Shown here: piece by piece, positions 26,053 through 34,419 of the stretch | Numbering within the stretch: the first letter of the stretch is position 1 | Layout of the letters: every line of letters starts with the position of its first letter | Source of the DNA: Methylovorus mays | GTDB taxonomy: Bacteria; Pseudomonadota; Gammaproteobacteria; Burkholderiales; Methylophilaceae | NCBI RefSeq assembly: GCF_020531915.1 | Contig: NZ_JAJAVG010000004.1 | Span: forward strand, 806,001 to 870,000 | DNA: 64,000 nucleotides | Direction of reading: 5' to 3' | Position numbers and translations under genes: made by a program | The notes under the pieces: generated by a model | Databases searched by the model: none | Seen by the model: the letters and a program-made list of their open reading frames with translations, nothing else | What the model was told of the DNA's origin: nothing

Positions 26053-26949
26053 ATGAGCAAGATCATCCTCATCACCGGCGCTTCCAGCGGCTTCGGCCGC
26101 CTGACTGCCGAAGCGCTGGCTCGCGCCGGCCATACCGTCTATGCCTCGATGCGCAACACCGCCGGCCGCAATGCCGCGGTGGTCGAACAGATGTCCGCCT
26201 TCTCGAAGGACAACGGCGCGGACTTGCGCACGGTCGAACTGGACGTGCAATCGCAGGACTCGGCAGACGCCGCCGTGGCGCGCATCATCGCCGAGGCCGG
26301 TCGCATCGACGTGCTGATGCACAATGCTGGTCACATGGTGTTCGGTCCGGCCGAAGCCTTCACGCCCGAGCAGTATGCACAGCTCTACGACGTCAATGTG
26401 CTGAGCACGCAGCGCGTCAACCGCGCCGTGCTGCCGCACCTGCGCCGGCAGCGTGATGGGCTGCTGATATGGGTATCGAGCAGCAGTTCGGCCGGCGGCA
26501 CGCCCCCTTATCTGGCACCTTACTTCGGTGCCAAGGCGGCGATGGATGCGATCGCCGTGCAGTACGCGCGCGAACTGTCGCGTTGGGGCATCGAGACCTC
26601 GATCATCGTGCCCGGTGCCTTCACCAGCGGCACCAACCATTTCGCCCATACCGGCACGCCAGCCGATGCGGCGCGCGCGGCCGAGTACGAGGCCGGTCCG
26701 TACGCGGGCTTTGGCGAACAGGTGCAGAAGGCCTTTGCCGAGATCGTGCCGGCGGATGCCGATGCGGGCCTGGTGGCCGAAGCGATCGTCAAGGTCGTTG
26801 ATACGCCGTTCGGCAAGCGTCCGTTCCGCGTGCATATCGATCCGACCCAGGACGGCGCAGACGTCGGATTCACCGTGCTGGACCGCGTGCGTGCCGAGAT
26901 GTTGCACCGAGTAGGACTTTCCGACCTGCTCAAGCCGCGGACCAATTGA
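26053..26949 (+). CDS. SDR family oxidoreductase
   Basis: This 298-residue SDR has TGASSGFG (residues 8-15), MHNAGH (89-94, in place of NNAG) and a YFGAK active site (Y157, K161) preceded by a serine run (VSSSSSAGG). Its C-terminus is about 50 residues longer than a minimal SDR. It follows the preceding SDR by 53 bases with AGGAGAA before the start, so it is probably co-transcribed. A degraded copy of its 3' end occurs 0.6 kb downstream (27540-27716). Confidence 0.88.
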   Translation: MSKIILITGASSGFGRLTAEALARAGHTVYASMRNTAGRNAAVVEQMSAFSKDNGADLRTVELDVQSQDSADAAVARIIAEAGRIDVLMHNAGHMVFGPAEAFTPEQYAQLYDVNVLSTQRVNRAVLPHLRRQRDGLLIWVSSSSSAGGTPPYLAPYFGAKAAMDAIAVQYARELSRWGIETSIIVPGAFTSGTNHFAHTGTPADAARAAEYEAGPYAGFGEQVQKAFAEIVPADADAGLVAEAIVKVVDTPFGKRPFRVHIDPTQDGADVGFTVLDRVRAEMLHRVGLSDLLKPRTN

Positions 26950-27047
26950 ACGGTCGAACCCCGAATGAGTTCGCCGATCGCTGTTGCCTTCCTTGGGTGC
27001 GCGACCGGTGACTTGCCCAATGAAACCCTTATATCTTGGAGCATCCC

Positions 27048-27539
27048 ATGAGCCACGCTCGCCAATCTCCCACTTCTTTCATCATTACAACTCTCATTGC
27101 CGCTGTCACGGCCGCCGTCGCGGCAGCGAGCAGTGCGGCACTTTCGCTGCCCGTCTGGGCCATGTTCATCGGCTGGATTGCATTCTTCACGCGCGGCATG
27201 AATACGCGAAGCGCCTTTGAAAATCTCGCTTGCGTCGGACTGGGCCTGACGATTGGTGCGATTGCGGCATTCAGCCTGCCGCACGTGGGATCTATCGTTG
27301 GGCCACGCTTGGCACTGCCTGTCGTAGTGTTTGTCGTCGCACTGCTCGTGGTTGCCATGCGCGGCATGCCAATCCTAAACAATCTGCTGGGCTACTTCCT
27401 CGGCCTGGTCGCGTGGTTCGCCGCACACCTGGAACCGTCCACCGAAAGCCTGGCGCATCTCCTGGGCGCTAGCACGATCGGCTCGGCGGCGGGATGGGTC
27501 TCGCACTACATGCCAGCCAGAATCGTGAAGCCGTCCTAA
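27048..27539 (+). CDS. DUF1097 family membrane protein (YcdZ-like)
   Basis: The 163-residue hydrophobic protein has about five membrane helices and no charged catalytic motif, and it matches the DUF1097/YcdZ type in length and pattern (ALSLPVWAMFIGWIAFFTRG near the first third). TTGGAG sits before the ATG at 27048. It is the last intact gene of the SDR group and is followed directly by an SDR 3' remnant. Transport or membrane role unknown. Confidence 0.8.
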   Translation: MSHARQSPTSFIITTLIAAVTAAVAAASSAALSLPVWAMFIGWIAFFTRGMNTRSAFENLACVGLGLTIGAIAAFSLPHVGSIVGPRLALPVVVFVVALLVVAMRGMPILNNLLGYFLGLVAWFAAHLEPSTESLAHLLGASTIGSAAGWVSHYMPARIVKPS

Positions 27540-27716
27540 TGGCCGCGGCCATCGTGAAAATATTCAGTATGCCTTCGGCAAGCGGTTGCTTCGCTTGCAC
27601 ATCGATCCTGCTTAGGACGGTGCGGACTCGGGCTTCGCGCTATTGGGCCTCGTCCGCTCATAGAACTGCATCGGATTGGACTGTTCGACCTGTTCAAGCC
27701 GCGCCTCAATACGTAA
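27540..27716 (+). pseudogene. 3' remnant of a second SDR copy
   Basis: The sequence follows the last 170 bases of the SDR gene at 26053-26949 closely: both share TTCGGCAAGCG, CATCGATCC, GACGGTGC/GACGGCGC and TGTTCAAGCCGCG/TGCTCAAGCCGCG blocks. A one-base deletion and in-frame stops (GCT TAG near 27614) destroy the frame. It directly abuts the DUF1097 stop, indicating an ancient duplication in which most of the second copy was lost. Confidence 0.85.
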
Positions 27717-27794
27717 TAAGCCATCAACCACGCCACCTCAAAAGTGGGCGTGGCTGACGATCGGTATCGACAAACCCTGCGTTGGAGCACAGCC

Positions 27795-28424
27795 ATGCCA
27801 TCCGTCGACACGTTGTTGCCCTTTGCCGGCATCTCGCTGCTGCTGGCGCTCACGCCGGGGCCAGACAATCTCTTCGTCCTCGTCCAATCCGCCCGCTACG
27901 GTGTGCGCTCCGGTCTTGCCACCGTATTGGGCCTATGTACGGGCCTGATGGCCCACACTGCTCTGGTGGCCGCGGGACTTGGCGCCGTTCTGACGGCCTC
28001 GCTCACGGCCTTCACCATTCTCAAGGCCCTCGGTGCCGCGTATCTCGCCTTCCTCGCGTGGCAGGCGTTTCGTGCACCAGTGGGCGTCACCGAGACATCG
28101 AAGCTGGAACTGCATTCCGTATGGCAATCGTATGCCAAGGGTGTCGCCATGAACCTAAGCAATCCTAAGGTGATCGTGTTTTTTCTGGCCTTTCTGCCGC
28201 AGTTCGTTACCGCCGAGCGGGGCCAAGTCACGCTGCAAATCGCCGTGCTGGGGCTGGTTTTTGCCGTTGCAGCCCTAGCGGTCTTCGCTGGCATTGCATG
28301 GACAGCCGGCGCAGTCGGTCAGACGTTCATGCGCTCGACCAGCCTGCAGCGCTGTTTGAACTGGTTCGCAGGAACAGTGTTCCTCGCACTGGCAGTTAAG
28401 CTCGCCGTGACCTCGCGTCGCTGA
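27795..28424 (+). CDS. LysE/RhtB-family exporter
   Basis: The 209-residue protein has the LysE translocator layout with about six membrane helices. Conserved elements are LLALTPGPDNLFVL near the N-terminus (residues 16-29), LKALGAAYLAFLAWQAF (about 76-92) and MNLSNPKVIVFFLAFLPQFV (about 119-138). Family members export amino acids or related small molecules across the inner membrane. GGAG precedes the start. The next gene follows after 21 bases and may be co-transcribed. Substrate unknown. Confidence 0.9.
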   Translation: MPSVDTLLPFAGISLLLALTPGPDNLFVLVQSARYGVRSGLATVLGLCTGLMAHTALVAAGLGAVLTASLTAFTILKALGAAYLAFLAWQAFRAPVGVTETSKLELHSVWQSYAKGVAMNLSNPKVIVFFLAFLPQFVTAERGQVTLQIAVLGLVFAVAALAVFAGIAWTAGAVGQTFMRSTSLQRCLNWFAGTVFLALAVKLAVTSRR

Positions 28425-28445
28425 AGCCCCATAAGACGTTCAATC

Positions 28446-28976
28446 ATGATGCGCCGCTCTCTCGCGATCTTTCTTTCCCTGCTCACGGTCGGGTGTGTTC
28501 TGTCCGTGGCACCGTGCCACACCACCCAGGCCGCCTCCACGATGAAGCCCTCCGTCACCTACTTGCACCTCTTGCGTCATACCCCGTTCTTCACGTCGCT
28601 CAATACATCGCAATTACGCTGGACAATCGACCATTCGCGCGAATGGGAGACCGACCCAGGAGCAGTTATCGCATCCGGACCAGGAGATTCTGCGATGACC
28701 GATGACTCGATCTGGATATTGCTCGACGGACGCTGGCAGTTGGAGGAGAACGGCCGCTCGCACCCGGCCGGCCATGCCGATCCAGGAAAGTGGTTCAGTG
28801 CGAACGAAGCCAGCGGCACTTGGCGGCTAGTCACGACTGAACACAGCTACGTTATGCGGATCACCCGCGAGGACATGGACATTATGTTGGCAAAGAACTT
28901 CACATTCGACTCGCATCTGCGCGATGGCAAGGCCTACTACAGGATGTTGTTCGGGCCGGCGGCGCCCCGCCCATAG
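28446..28976 (+). CDS. Exported protein with a cyclic-nucleotide-binding-like (CAP_ED) fold
   Basis: This 176-residue protein has a signal segment (MMRRSLAIFLSLLTVGCVLS up to about residue 30). The following domain's spacing resembles the CRP/CAP effector domain: LRHTPFFTSLNTSQL, then a DPGAVIASG turn, then IWILLDGRWQLEENG, PGKWFS and VMRITREDMDIMLAKN. No DNA-binding domain follows. A CAP_ED-like domain outside the cytoplasm is unusual. The classification is by pattern reading and may be wrong; ligand and role are unknown. Confidence 0.55.
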   Translation: MMRRSLAIFLSLLTVGCVLSVAPCHTTQAASTMKPSVTYLHLLRHTPFFTSLNTSQLRWTIDHSREWETDPGAVIASGPGDSAMTDDSIWILLDGRWQLEENGRSHPAGHADPGKWFSANEASGTWRLVTTEHSYVMRITREDMDIMLAKNFTFDSHLRDGKAYYRMLFGPAAPRP

Positions 28977-29038
28977 ATGCCAGCAGCCAGATGGCAGAAT
29001 TCATGTCCTTAGCTAGCTGTCTCGTCCTCGCTCGTAAA

Positions 29039-30019
29039 TTACCTGATCACCGTAATGCCGCTGACTTCATGAGGTGTATATGGCGCCTCCAAGTCCTTGA
29101 TCTCTTCATCGGTCAGTTTCACCGACAGCGCGGCGACGGCATCCACCAAGTGTTGCGCGCGGGTGGCGCCAATGATCGGTCCCGTGACACCCGGTTTCTG
29201 GAGTAGCCAGGCGAGCGCGACCTGAGCTCGAGGAATTCCGCGCGCCTGCGCGATTGCTCCGACTCTCTCAACGATCTGAGCGTCGCTTTCGACATAGAGT
29301 GATCGTCCGATCTTGTCGGTCTCCAGTCGACTGGTGGTCTCATCCCATGCCCGAGTGAGCCGACCGCGCGCCAAGGGACTCCATGGGATTACCGCCAGCT
29401 CCTGGTCGCGGCAGAACGGCAGCATTTCGCGCTCCTCCTCGCGGTACAACAGGTTTAGGTGATTCTGCATGCTGACGAAGGGCGTCCATCCATTGAGGCG
29501 AGAAGTGTAGATTGCCTTGGCAAATTGCCATGTCGCCATGGAAGATGCCCCAATGTATCGAGCTTTACCTGCTTTCACCACATCGTGCAGTGCCTCCAGC
29601 GTTTCTTCGATCGGTGTATCGAAATCCCAGCGATGGATCTGGTACAGATCCACGTAATCAGTGCCCAGCCGTCGCAGGCTGTTGTCGATCTCCGCGAATA
29701 TCGCCTTACGTGACAGTCCGGCACCGTTCGGGCCAGCGTGCATACGCATGAATACCTTCGTTGCCAGTACGATCTCGTCGCGCCGAGCGTAGTCCTTGAT
29801 CGCCCGACCAACGATTTCCTCCGACGTACCGTCGGAGTAGGCATTCGCCGTATCCAGAAAATTTATGCCAGTCTCCAGCGCTTGTTTAATGATCTCCCGA
29901 CTGGCGGCTTCGTCCAGTGTCCAGGCGTGATCGCCGCGCGAAGCATCGCCAAAGCTCATGCAGCCGAGTACCAAGCGCGACACATCCATTCCCGTCCTGC
30001 CGAATTTCACGTACTCCAT
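29039..30019 (-). CDS. Aldo/keto reductase
   Basis: The 326-residue TIM-barrel oxidoreductase has the AKR tetrad in its usual places: Asp and Tyr in NFLDTANAYSDGTSEE, Lys in VLATKVF, and His in YQIHRWD. A C-terminal NADP-binding GATRAQHL segment is also present. It resembles YajO-type and other AKR11/12-like enzymes that reduce aldehydes and ketones with NADPH. It is alone on the minus strand; the 269-bp region upstream (30020-30288) shows no recognisable gene, although a minus frame there ends VYLVREVFEHFSRAPFGNCA. Confidence 0.9.
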   Translation of the reverse strand: MEYVKFGRTGMDVSRLVLGCMSFGDASRGDHAWTLDEAASREIIKQALETGINFLDTANAYSDGTSEEIVGRAIKDYARRDEIVLATKVFMRMHAGPNGAGLSRKAIFAEIDNSLRRLGTDYVDLYQIHRWDFDTPIEETLEALHDVVKAGKARYIGASSMATWQFAKAIYTSRLNGWTPFVSMQNHLNLLYREEEREMLPFCRDQELAVIPWSPLARGRLTRAWDETTSRLETDKIGRSLYVESDAQIVERVGAIAQARGIPRAQVALAWLLQKPGVTGPIIGATRAQHLVDAVAALSVKLTDEEIKDLEAPYTPHEVSGITVIR

Positions 30020-30288
30020 ATCTGTATCCTTAAAGATGTGTGGCGCCTTAGATGACTAGTCAGGCCGTGCCTGGACGCCAGGGGTTGATCAAGCGCAGTT
30101 CCCGAAAGGAGCGCGCGAAAAGTGCTCAAAGACTTCACGCACCAGATAGACCGAGTGGACATGATCCGCTCCTGGACGATTGCGGTGTTCGTCTAGGAAC
30201 GGTTTCATGCAATCGACGGGGACGGCAGCGCAGCCACGATACTTCGCAAGGTGTACTCGCCTCGGCCGTGGTGCGCTCATGCCGTTGT

Positions 30289-31422
30289 TCACGACCGCCC
30301 ACTGAATGTCTGGATCTGTACCGACCGCCCCTGAAGCCACCAGGCAACCTGTGTGGGCCACGAGGCAAATGGGGCTTTGGGATCGACAGTGCCAAGTTCG
30401 GCTTCGGCATGTAGAGCGAAGTTCGGATCGGCCAGCGCCTCTCGGCCGATCGCGACAAGATCTGCCTGGCCGCTTTCCACGATAGCTTCCGCTTGACGAC
30501 CATTGACGATCAGACCGACCGCAGCGGTGCCGATGCCTACTTCGCTGCGCACCTTCTGAGCATAGGGAACCTGGTAGCCATAGCTCGACGGGTACTCGTA
30601 GCGCGGGGCGATACCTCCCGACGAGCAGTCGACGATGTCTACACTGAGCGCTTTGAGACGACGGGCAAAGACTATCGTGTCCTCGATAGACATGCCCTCA
30701 CGTAGGCCATCGACGGCAGAGACCCGCACGAAGAGCGGCTTATCCTGCGGCCAGATCGCTCGCACTGCCTGTACGACCTCCAAGGGAAAACGCATTCTGC
30801 CTTCGAGGTCGCCGCCGTACTCATCCTTTCGGTCGTTGGTCACGGGCGACAGAAAACTGTTGAGCAGGTAGCCGTGCGCGCAATGCACCTCGATCACATC
30901 GAAGCCGGCTGCGTCGGCACGTCGCGCCGCGTCGACGAAAGCCTGTTTAACATCGGCCATTGTCGCGCTTGTCAAAGCCGTAGGCTTTAACCAGCCATCG
31001 GCATACGGCTTGTTGGAGGCAGAGACCACCGGCCACGGCTGCTCGCCGCGCTGGAAGTCGCTGTCATCGAGGGCGCCGTTACCTTGCCAAGGCCGCTGGC
31101 TGGCCGCCTTCGGCCCGGCATGCGCGATCTGGATGCCTGCCACGGCGCCGTACATCTTGAGCGCCTCCGCAATGCGCCGCAGGCCGGGGATGTGATCGTC
31201 CGACCAGAGGCCGAGATCGCCATGGGTGATACGGCCCTCGGGAACGACCGCCGTCGCTTCGACCATGATCAGGCCAAAGCCCCCCATGGCGAATCGCCCA
31301 AGATTGATGAGGTGATGATCGTTAACATAACCCTCCTGCGCCGAGTATTGGCACATCGGGGAAACGACCAAACGGTTGCGCAGTGTCACGTCGCGCAGCG
31401 CAACAGGTTCGAAGAGTTTCAC
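30289..31422 (-). CDS. NADH:flavin oxidoreductase of the Old Yellow Enzyme family (YqjM/XenA-like)
   Basis: The 377-residue FMN-dependent ene-reductase carries class II OYE features: PMCQYSA with the redox-tuning Cys24, GIQIAHAGPKA, substrate-binding His180 and His183 (VHCAHGYLL), and a C-terminal GLIVNGRQAEAIVESGQADLVAIGRE. YqjM and XenA reduce activated C=C bonds, nitro-compounds and quinones with NADPH. It precedes the ABM-fold gene group and shares the minus strand with the following aldo/keto reductase. Confidence 0.93.
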   Translation of the reverse strand: MKLFEPVALRDVTLRNRLVVSPMCQYSAQEGYVNDHHLINLGRFAMGGFGLIMVEATAVVPEGRITHGDLGLWSDDHIPGLRRIAEALKMYGAVAGIQIAHAGPKAASQRPWQGNGALDDSDFQRGEQPWPVVSASNKPYADGWLKPTALTSATMADVKQAFVDAARRADAAGFDVIEVHCAHGYLLNSFLSPVTNDRKDEYGGDLEGRMRFPLEVVQAVRAIWPQDKPLFVRVSAVDGLREGMSIEDTIVFARRLKALSVDIVDCSSGGIAPRYEYPSSYGYQVPYAQKVRSEVGIGTAAVGLIVNGRQAEAIVESGQADLVAIGREALADPNFALHAEAELGTVDPKAPFASWPTQVAWWLQGRSVQIQTFSGRS

Positions 31423-31461
31423 TTTTCCGATCCTTTTTAGTGAGGTTTTAAGTTGCGCTGG

Positions 31462-31809
31462 TTATCCGGCGATATTGGTGACCATTGAGCAACGGCGCAG
31501 ATCCATTTCACCTTCCAGCACTTCAGGAAGTGCCGCGACGAATGCCTTCATGTAGGGCTGCTCGAAATGCAACGTCAGATCAGCTTCTTCCTTCCAGTTT
31601 TCGTAGAGCACCCAGACATCCGGATCGTCATTCGAACGATGCAGGTCGTAATTGATGTTGCCAGCCTCGGCGCGCGAGGGTTCGACCAGGGCGCCGAGAC
31701 GGCTTCCCAGTTCGTCACCGAGACCGGGCTTGGCTCGAATGAATGCGATGAGCGTGAGTTGTACGCCGTATGTCGGCGCCGGCGTGGCGAGTGTGGATTG
31801 TGCGGTCAT
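31462..31809 (-). CDS. Antibiotic biosynthesis monooxygenase (ABM) fold protein, YgiN-like
   Basis: The 115-residue protein fits one ABM ferredoxin-like domain (LTLIAFIRAKPGLGDELGSR, then GNINYDLHRSNDDPDVWVLYENW and LHFEQPYMKAFVAALPEVL). YgiN-type members oxidise quinols without cofactors and partner with the quinone reductase MdaB in E. coli; an MdaB homologue is encoded at 40124. The gene lies 39 bases upstream of the OYE gene on the same strand and is probably co-transcribed with it. Confidence 0.88.
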   Translation of the reverse strand: MTAQSTLATPAPTYGVQLTLIAFIRAKPGLGDELGSRLGALVEPSRAEAGNINYDLHRSNDDPDVWVLYENWKEEADLTLHFEQPYMKAFVAALPEVLEGEMDLRRCSMVTNIAG

Positions 31810-31930
31810 GATTTTCTTCCGAATCAGTAAAATTACGCTGCGTGCCGACCAGGTAGCGGCATCCTGCAGCCTTTAGCCAGGGCAACGCGCGTGGGTGTAT
31901 CCAGCTTCCCGGATGCGCTCGTCCCTGAGC

Positions 31931-32395
31931 TCAACGGCATTCGGCGACAGAAGTGGGGTCCGTCGTCACGGGCGCTGGGCGCGGCGCCGGGGCGAGGTCG
32001 GCGACGAAGTTCAGGCCGCCCGCGCCTTCCGTGAGCGGACGCGCCAGGTTCTGCTCGAACATCGCGAAGAGCGCCTTGGTATAGGGACGCTCGAAGTGAC
32101 TGTCCAGAGCCTCCTTGTTGCGCCAGATTTCGTAGAGAACATAGCTACGCTCGGCACCGAGAACCTTGTGGACATTGAAAGTCACGTTGCCGGGCTCCAG
32201 GCGAGAGCAAGTGACTGAGCGCTGGAAAACCTTCTCGAACTCGGCTTCGGCGCCCGGCTTCACGTCGAAGTTGACGACGAGGGCAACTTCGCCGGTAGGC
32301 CCTGCCTTGATATCAAGGGCCAACGCGCTTTGCGACGAAATGATTGCCGTTGCGGCGACGAAAGCGCCCAGGATGTATTTCTTGAAGTTATTCAT
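31931..32395 (-). CDS. Exported ABM-fold protein
   Basis: The 154-residue protein has a signal peptide (YILGAFVAATAIISSQSALA) followed by an ABM domain (VALVVNFDVKPGAEAEFEKVF, SRLEPGNVTFNVHKV, YVLYEIWRNKEALDSHFERP) and a Pro-rich tail. ABM proteins are usually cytoplasmic, so a periplasmic version is noteworthy. AGGAGAA precedes the start. It is related to but clearly distinct from the cytoplasmic ABM gene just downstream. Confidence 0.85.
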   Translation of the reverse strand: MNNFKKYILGAFVAATAIISSQSALALDIKAGPTGEVALVVNFDVKPGAEAEFEKVFQRSVTCSRLEPGNVTFNVHKVLGAERSYVLYEIWRNKEALDSHFERPYTKALFAMFEQNLARPLTEGAGGLNFVADLAPAPRPAPVTTDPTSVAECR

Positions 32396-32497
32396 CAGAT
32401 TCTCCTAAAAGGTTTGAGTATTCAGCGGCTTATCCCGGAACGGGATGACGTTGTAATCGGGATAAGCACCGCCGGATGTCTGGCAGGTCGTCTTCGA

Positions 32498-33271
32498 TCA
32501 GGCGATCGAATAGCCGGCGTCGACCAGCAGGCCGTGGCCCGACACGAACGACGCATCATCGGAAGCAAGGAACGCCACCACGGTCGCAACCTCTTCCGGC
32601 AAGCCTGCCCGACCGGGGACGGTCGAGGCCGCGAAAGCGTCCTTCGCTTCAGTGCTCGGCCAGATGCGGTCCTGGAACGGCGTGTCGATGATTCCAGGAT
32701 TGACGGCGTTGACGCGCACGCCTTGCTTGAACAGTTCGATCGATGCGGTCTTGGTCAGCCCTAGTACTGCATGCTTGCTGGCGATGTAGAGACCGGCGTT
32801 TGCAAAGCCGATCACGCCGCCCATCGACGCGTTGTTGATGATGGTGCCGCCGCCTTGCGCCAGCATGGCCTTCGCCTCGTGCTTCATCGACCAGAAGACG
32901 CCACGGACGTTGGCATTGAAGATCGTGTCGTAGACCTCGTTCGACTGCTCCACGAACGGCGTGAACTCGCCTTCGGTACCAGCATTGTTGAAAGCGACGT
33001 CGATCCGGCCATAGGTCGAGATCGTCGTGGCGACCAGATCGATCACGTCCTGCTCGATGTTGATGTCGGCAACAGCGGCCGTCGCTTCACCGCCTTCGTT
33101 CCGGATCTCGGCGGCGAGCGCTTCGATTTCAGGACGACGGCGCGCACTGACGACTACTTTGGCGCCACGGCGAGCGAGCTCGATGGCAGTAGCTCGGCCG
33201 ATGCCGGAGCTTGCACCGGTGATCAACGCAACCTTCCCGGAAAGCGTCCGGGGCGAGACTTGAATGCTCAT
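32498..33271 (-). CDS. SDR family oxidoreductase
   Basis: This is a 257-residue classical SDR with TGASSGIG (residues 18-25), FNNAG, a Ser in INNASMGG and YIASK as the catalytic Tyr-Lys, ending with the usual SGHGLLVDAGYS segment. An Arg run after beta-2 (SARRRPE) favours NADP(H). Start at 33271 is preceded by GGAG. It is divergent from the LysR gene at 33413 with a 141-bp AT-rich gap, so that regulator probably controls it and the ABM/OYE genes downstream. Confidence 0.9.
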   Translation of the reverse strand: MSIQVSPRTLSGKVALITGASSGIGRATAIELARRGAKVVVSARRRPEIEALAAEIRNEGGEATAAVADINIEQDVIDLVATTISTYGRIDVAFNNAGTEGEFTPFVEQSNEVYDTIFNANVRGVFWSMKHEAKAMLAQGGGTIINNASMGGVIGFANAGLYIASKHAVLGLTKTASIELFKQGVRVNAVNPGIIDTPFQDRIWPSTEAKDAFAASTVPGRAGLPEEVATVVAFLASDDASFVSGHGLLVDAGYSIA

Positions 33272-33412
33272 TTTTTTCTCCAGATTCAAATGGTTAGACC
33301 GTAAAGAAGCGAGATATAGGACTCCTACTCCTTTCTTTGACGGTATTCTGGAGCGTTCGATTGATATGATAAAGTAGCCAATATTTGTTACGATGATGAA
33401 TGAGGCTCAACA

Positions 33413-34294
33413 ATGGAGAACGCAGAACTCGCCGAGTTGGCCGTATTTGCGTCAGTTGCAAGGCACCTGAGCTTCCGCCAAGCAGCTACGGAACGGGGGA
33501 CGTCCGCTTCGGCGGTAAGTCATTCGATACGCAGCCTCGAGGGCCGCGTGGGCGTGCGTCTTTTTCATCGCACCACGCGCAGCGTGTCTCTGACGGAAGC
33601 GGGCGAAGCGCTGCATGCCCGGTTGCAGCCAGCACTAGCTGACATGCGGAGCGCCCTGGATGGGTTGAACTCGTTCCGTGCCACACCGTTCGGCACTATC
33701 AGGTTAAATGTTCCAAACTCGATCGCGCCCTATGTGTTGGGGGATGCAATGGAACTCTTGGCCGCCAACTCTGGGCTGAAGTTGGAAGTCGTTGCCACCG
33801 ACGCGCTAGTCGATATCGTGCAGGAAGGTTTCGATGCAGGTATTCGCTTCGGTGAGCGCCTGTCGCAGGACATGATCGCGGTGCGAATCAAGCCAAAGTT
33901 TCGATTTACCGTCGTCGGTTCACCAAGCTACTTCGAGAGGAAGCCACCTCCCATGGCACCTCACGATCTGCATGATCACGATTGCATTCGATATGCTTTT
34001 CCGAGCGGGACTACCTTTAATTGGGAGTTCGTCAAGGAGGGCGAGATAGTGAAGGTCGAGGTCGCTGGTCCCCTGACGGTCGATAGCCAGGAATTGATGG
34101 CGGATGCGGCAGCAAGGGGGCTGGGCCTCGCATACATATGGGAGGATCGCGCCGCTCCGTATCTGCGCGACGGCCGACTGCGCCGCTGCCTCGAAGACTG
34201 GTGCACCACCGACGAAAGCGTGTTTCTCTACTTCCCGAGCCGCAAGCACCAATCGGCGGGGCTGAGAGCGTTGGTTGAGATCATGAAGGCGTGA
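33413..34294 (+). CDS. LysR-family regulator
   Basis: The 293-residue regulator has an N-terminal HTH (FASVARHLSFRQAATERGTSASAVSHSIRSLEGRVGVRLFHRTTRSVSLTEAG) and an effector domain containing VATDALVDIVQEGFDAGIRFGERLSQDMIAV. It is similar in type to the LysR at 22670. It is divergent from the SDR at 33271 and followed on the same strand by another LysR gene. Confidence 0.9.
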   Translation: MENAELAELAVFASVARHLSFRQAATERGTSASAVSHSIRSLEGRVGVRLFHRTTRSVSLTEAGEALHARLQPALADMRSALDGLNSFRATPFGTIRLNVPNSIAPYVLGDAMELLAANSGLKLEVVATDALVDIVQEGFDAGIRFGERLSQDMIAVRIKPKFRFTVVGSPSYFERKPPPMAPHDLHDHDCIRYAFPSGTTFNWEFVKEGEIVKVEVAGPLTVDSQELMADAAARGLGLAYIWEDRAAPYLRDGRLRRCLEDWCTTDESVFLYFPSRKHQSAGLRALVEIMKA

Positions 34295-34419
34295 GGTAAC
34301 ACCGGATTCGATCGGCAAATGCAGGGGTCGATACCGCGAGATGGGCCAGTTCAAGCAATCTAATGGAATCGGGTGCCGCAGATCACCTTGTTTCGTTCTA
34401 GAAAAAAAGCGAGAGACGG

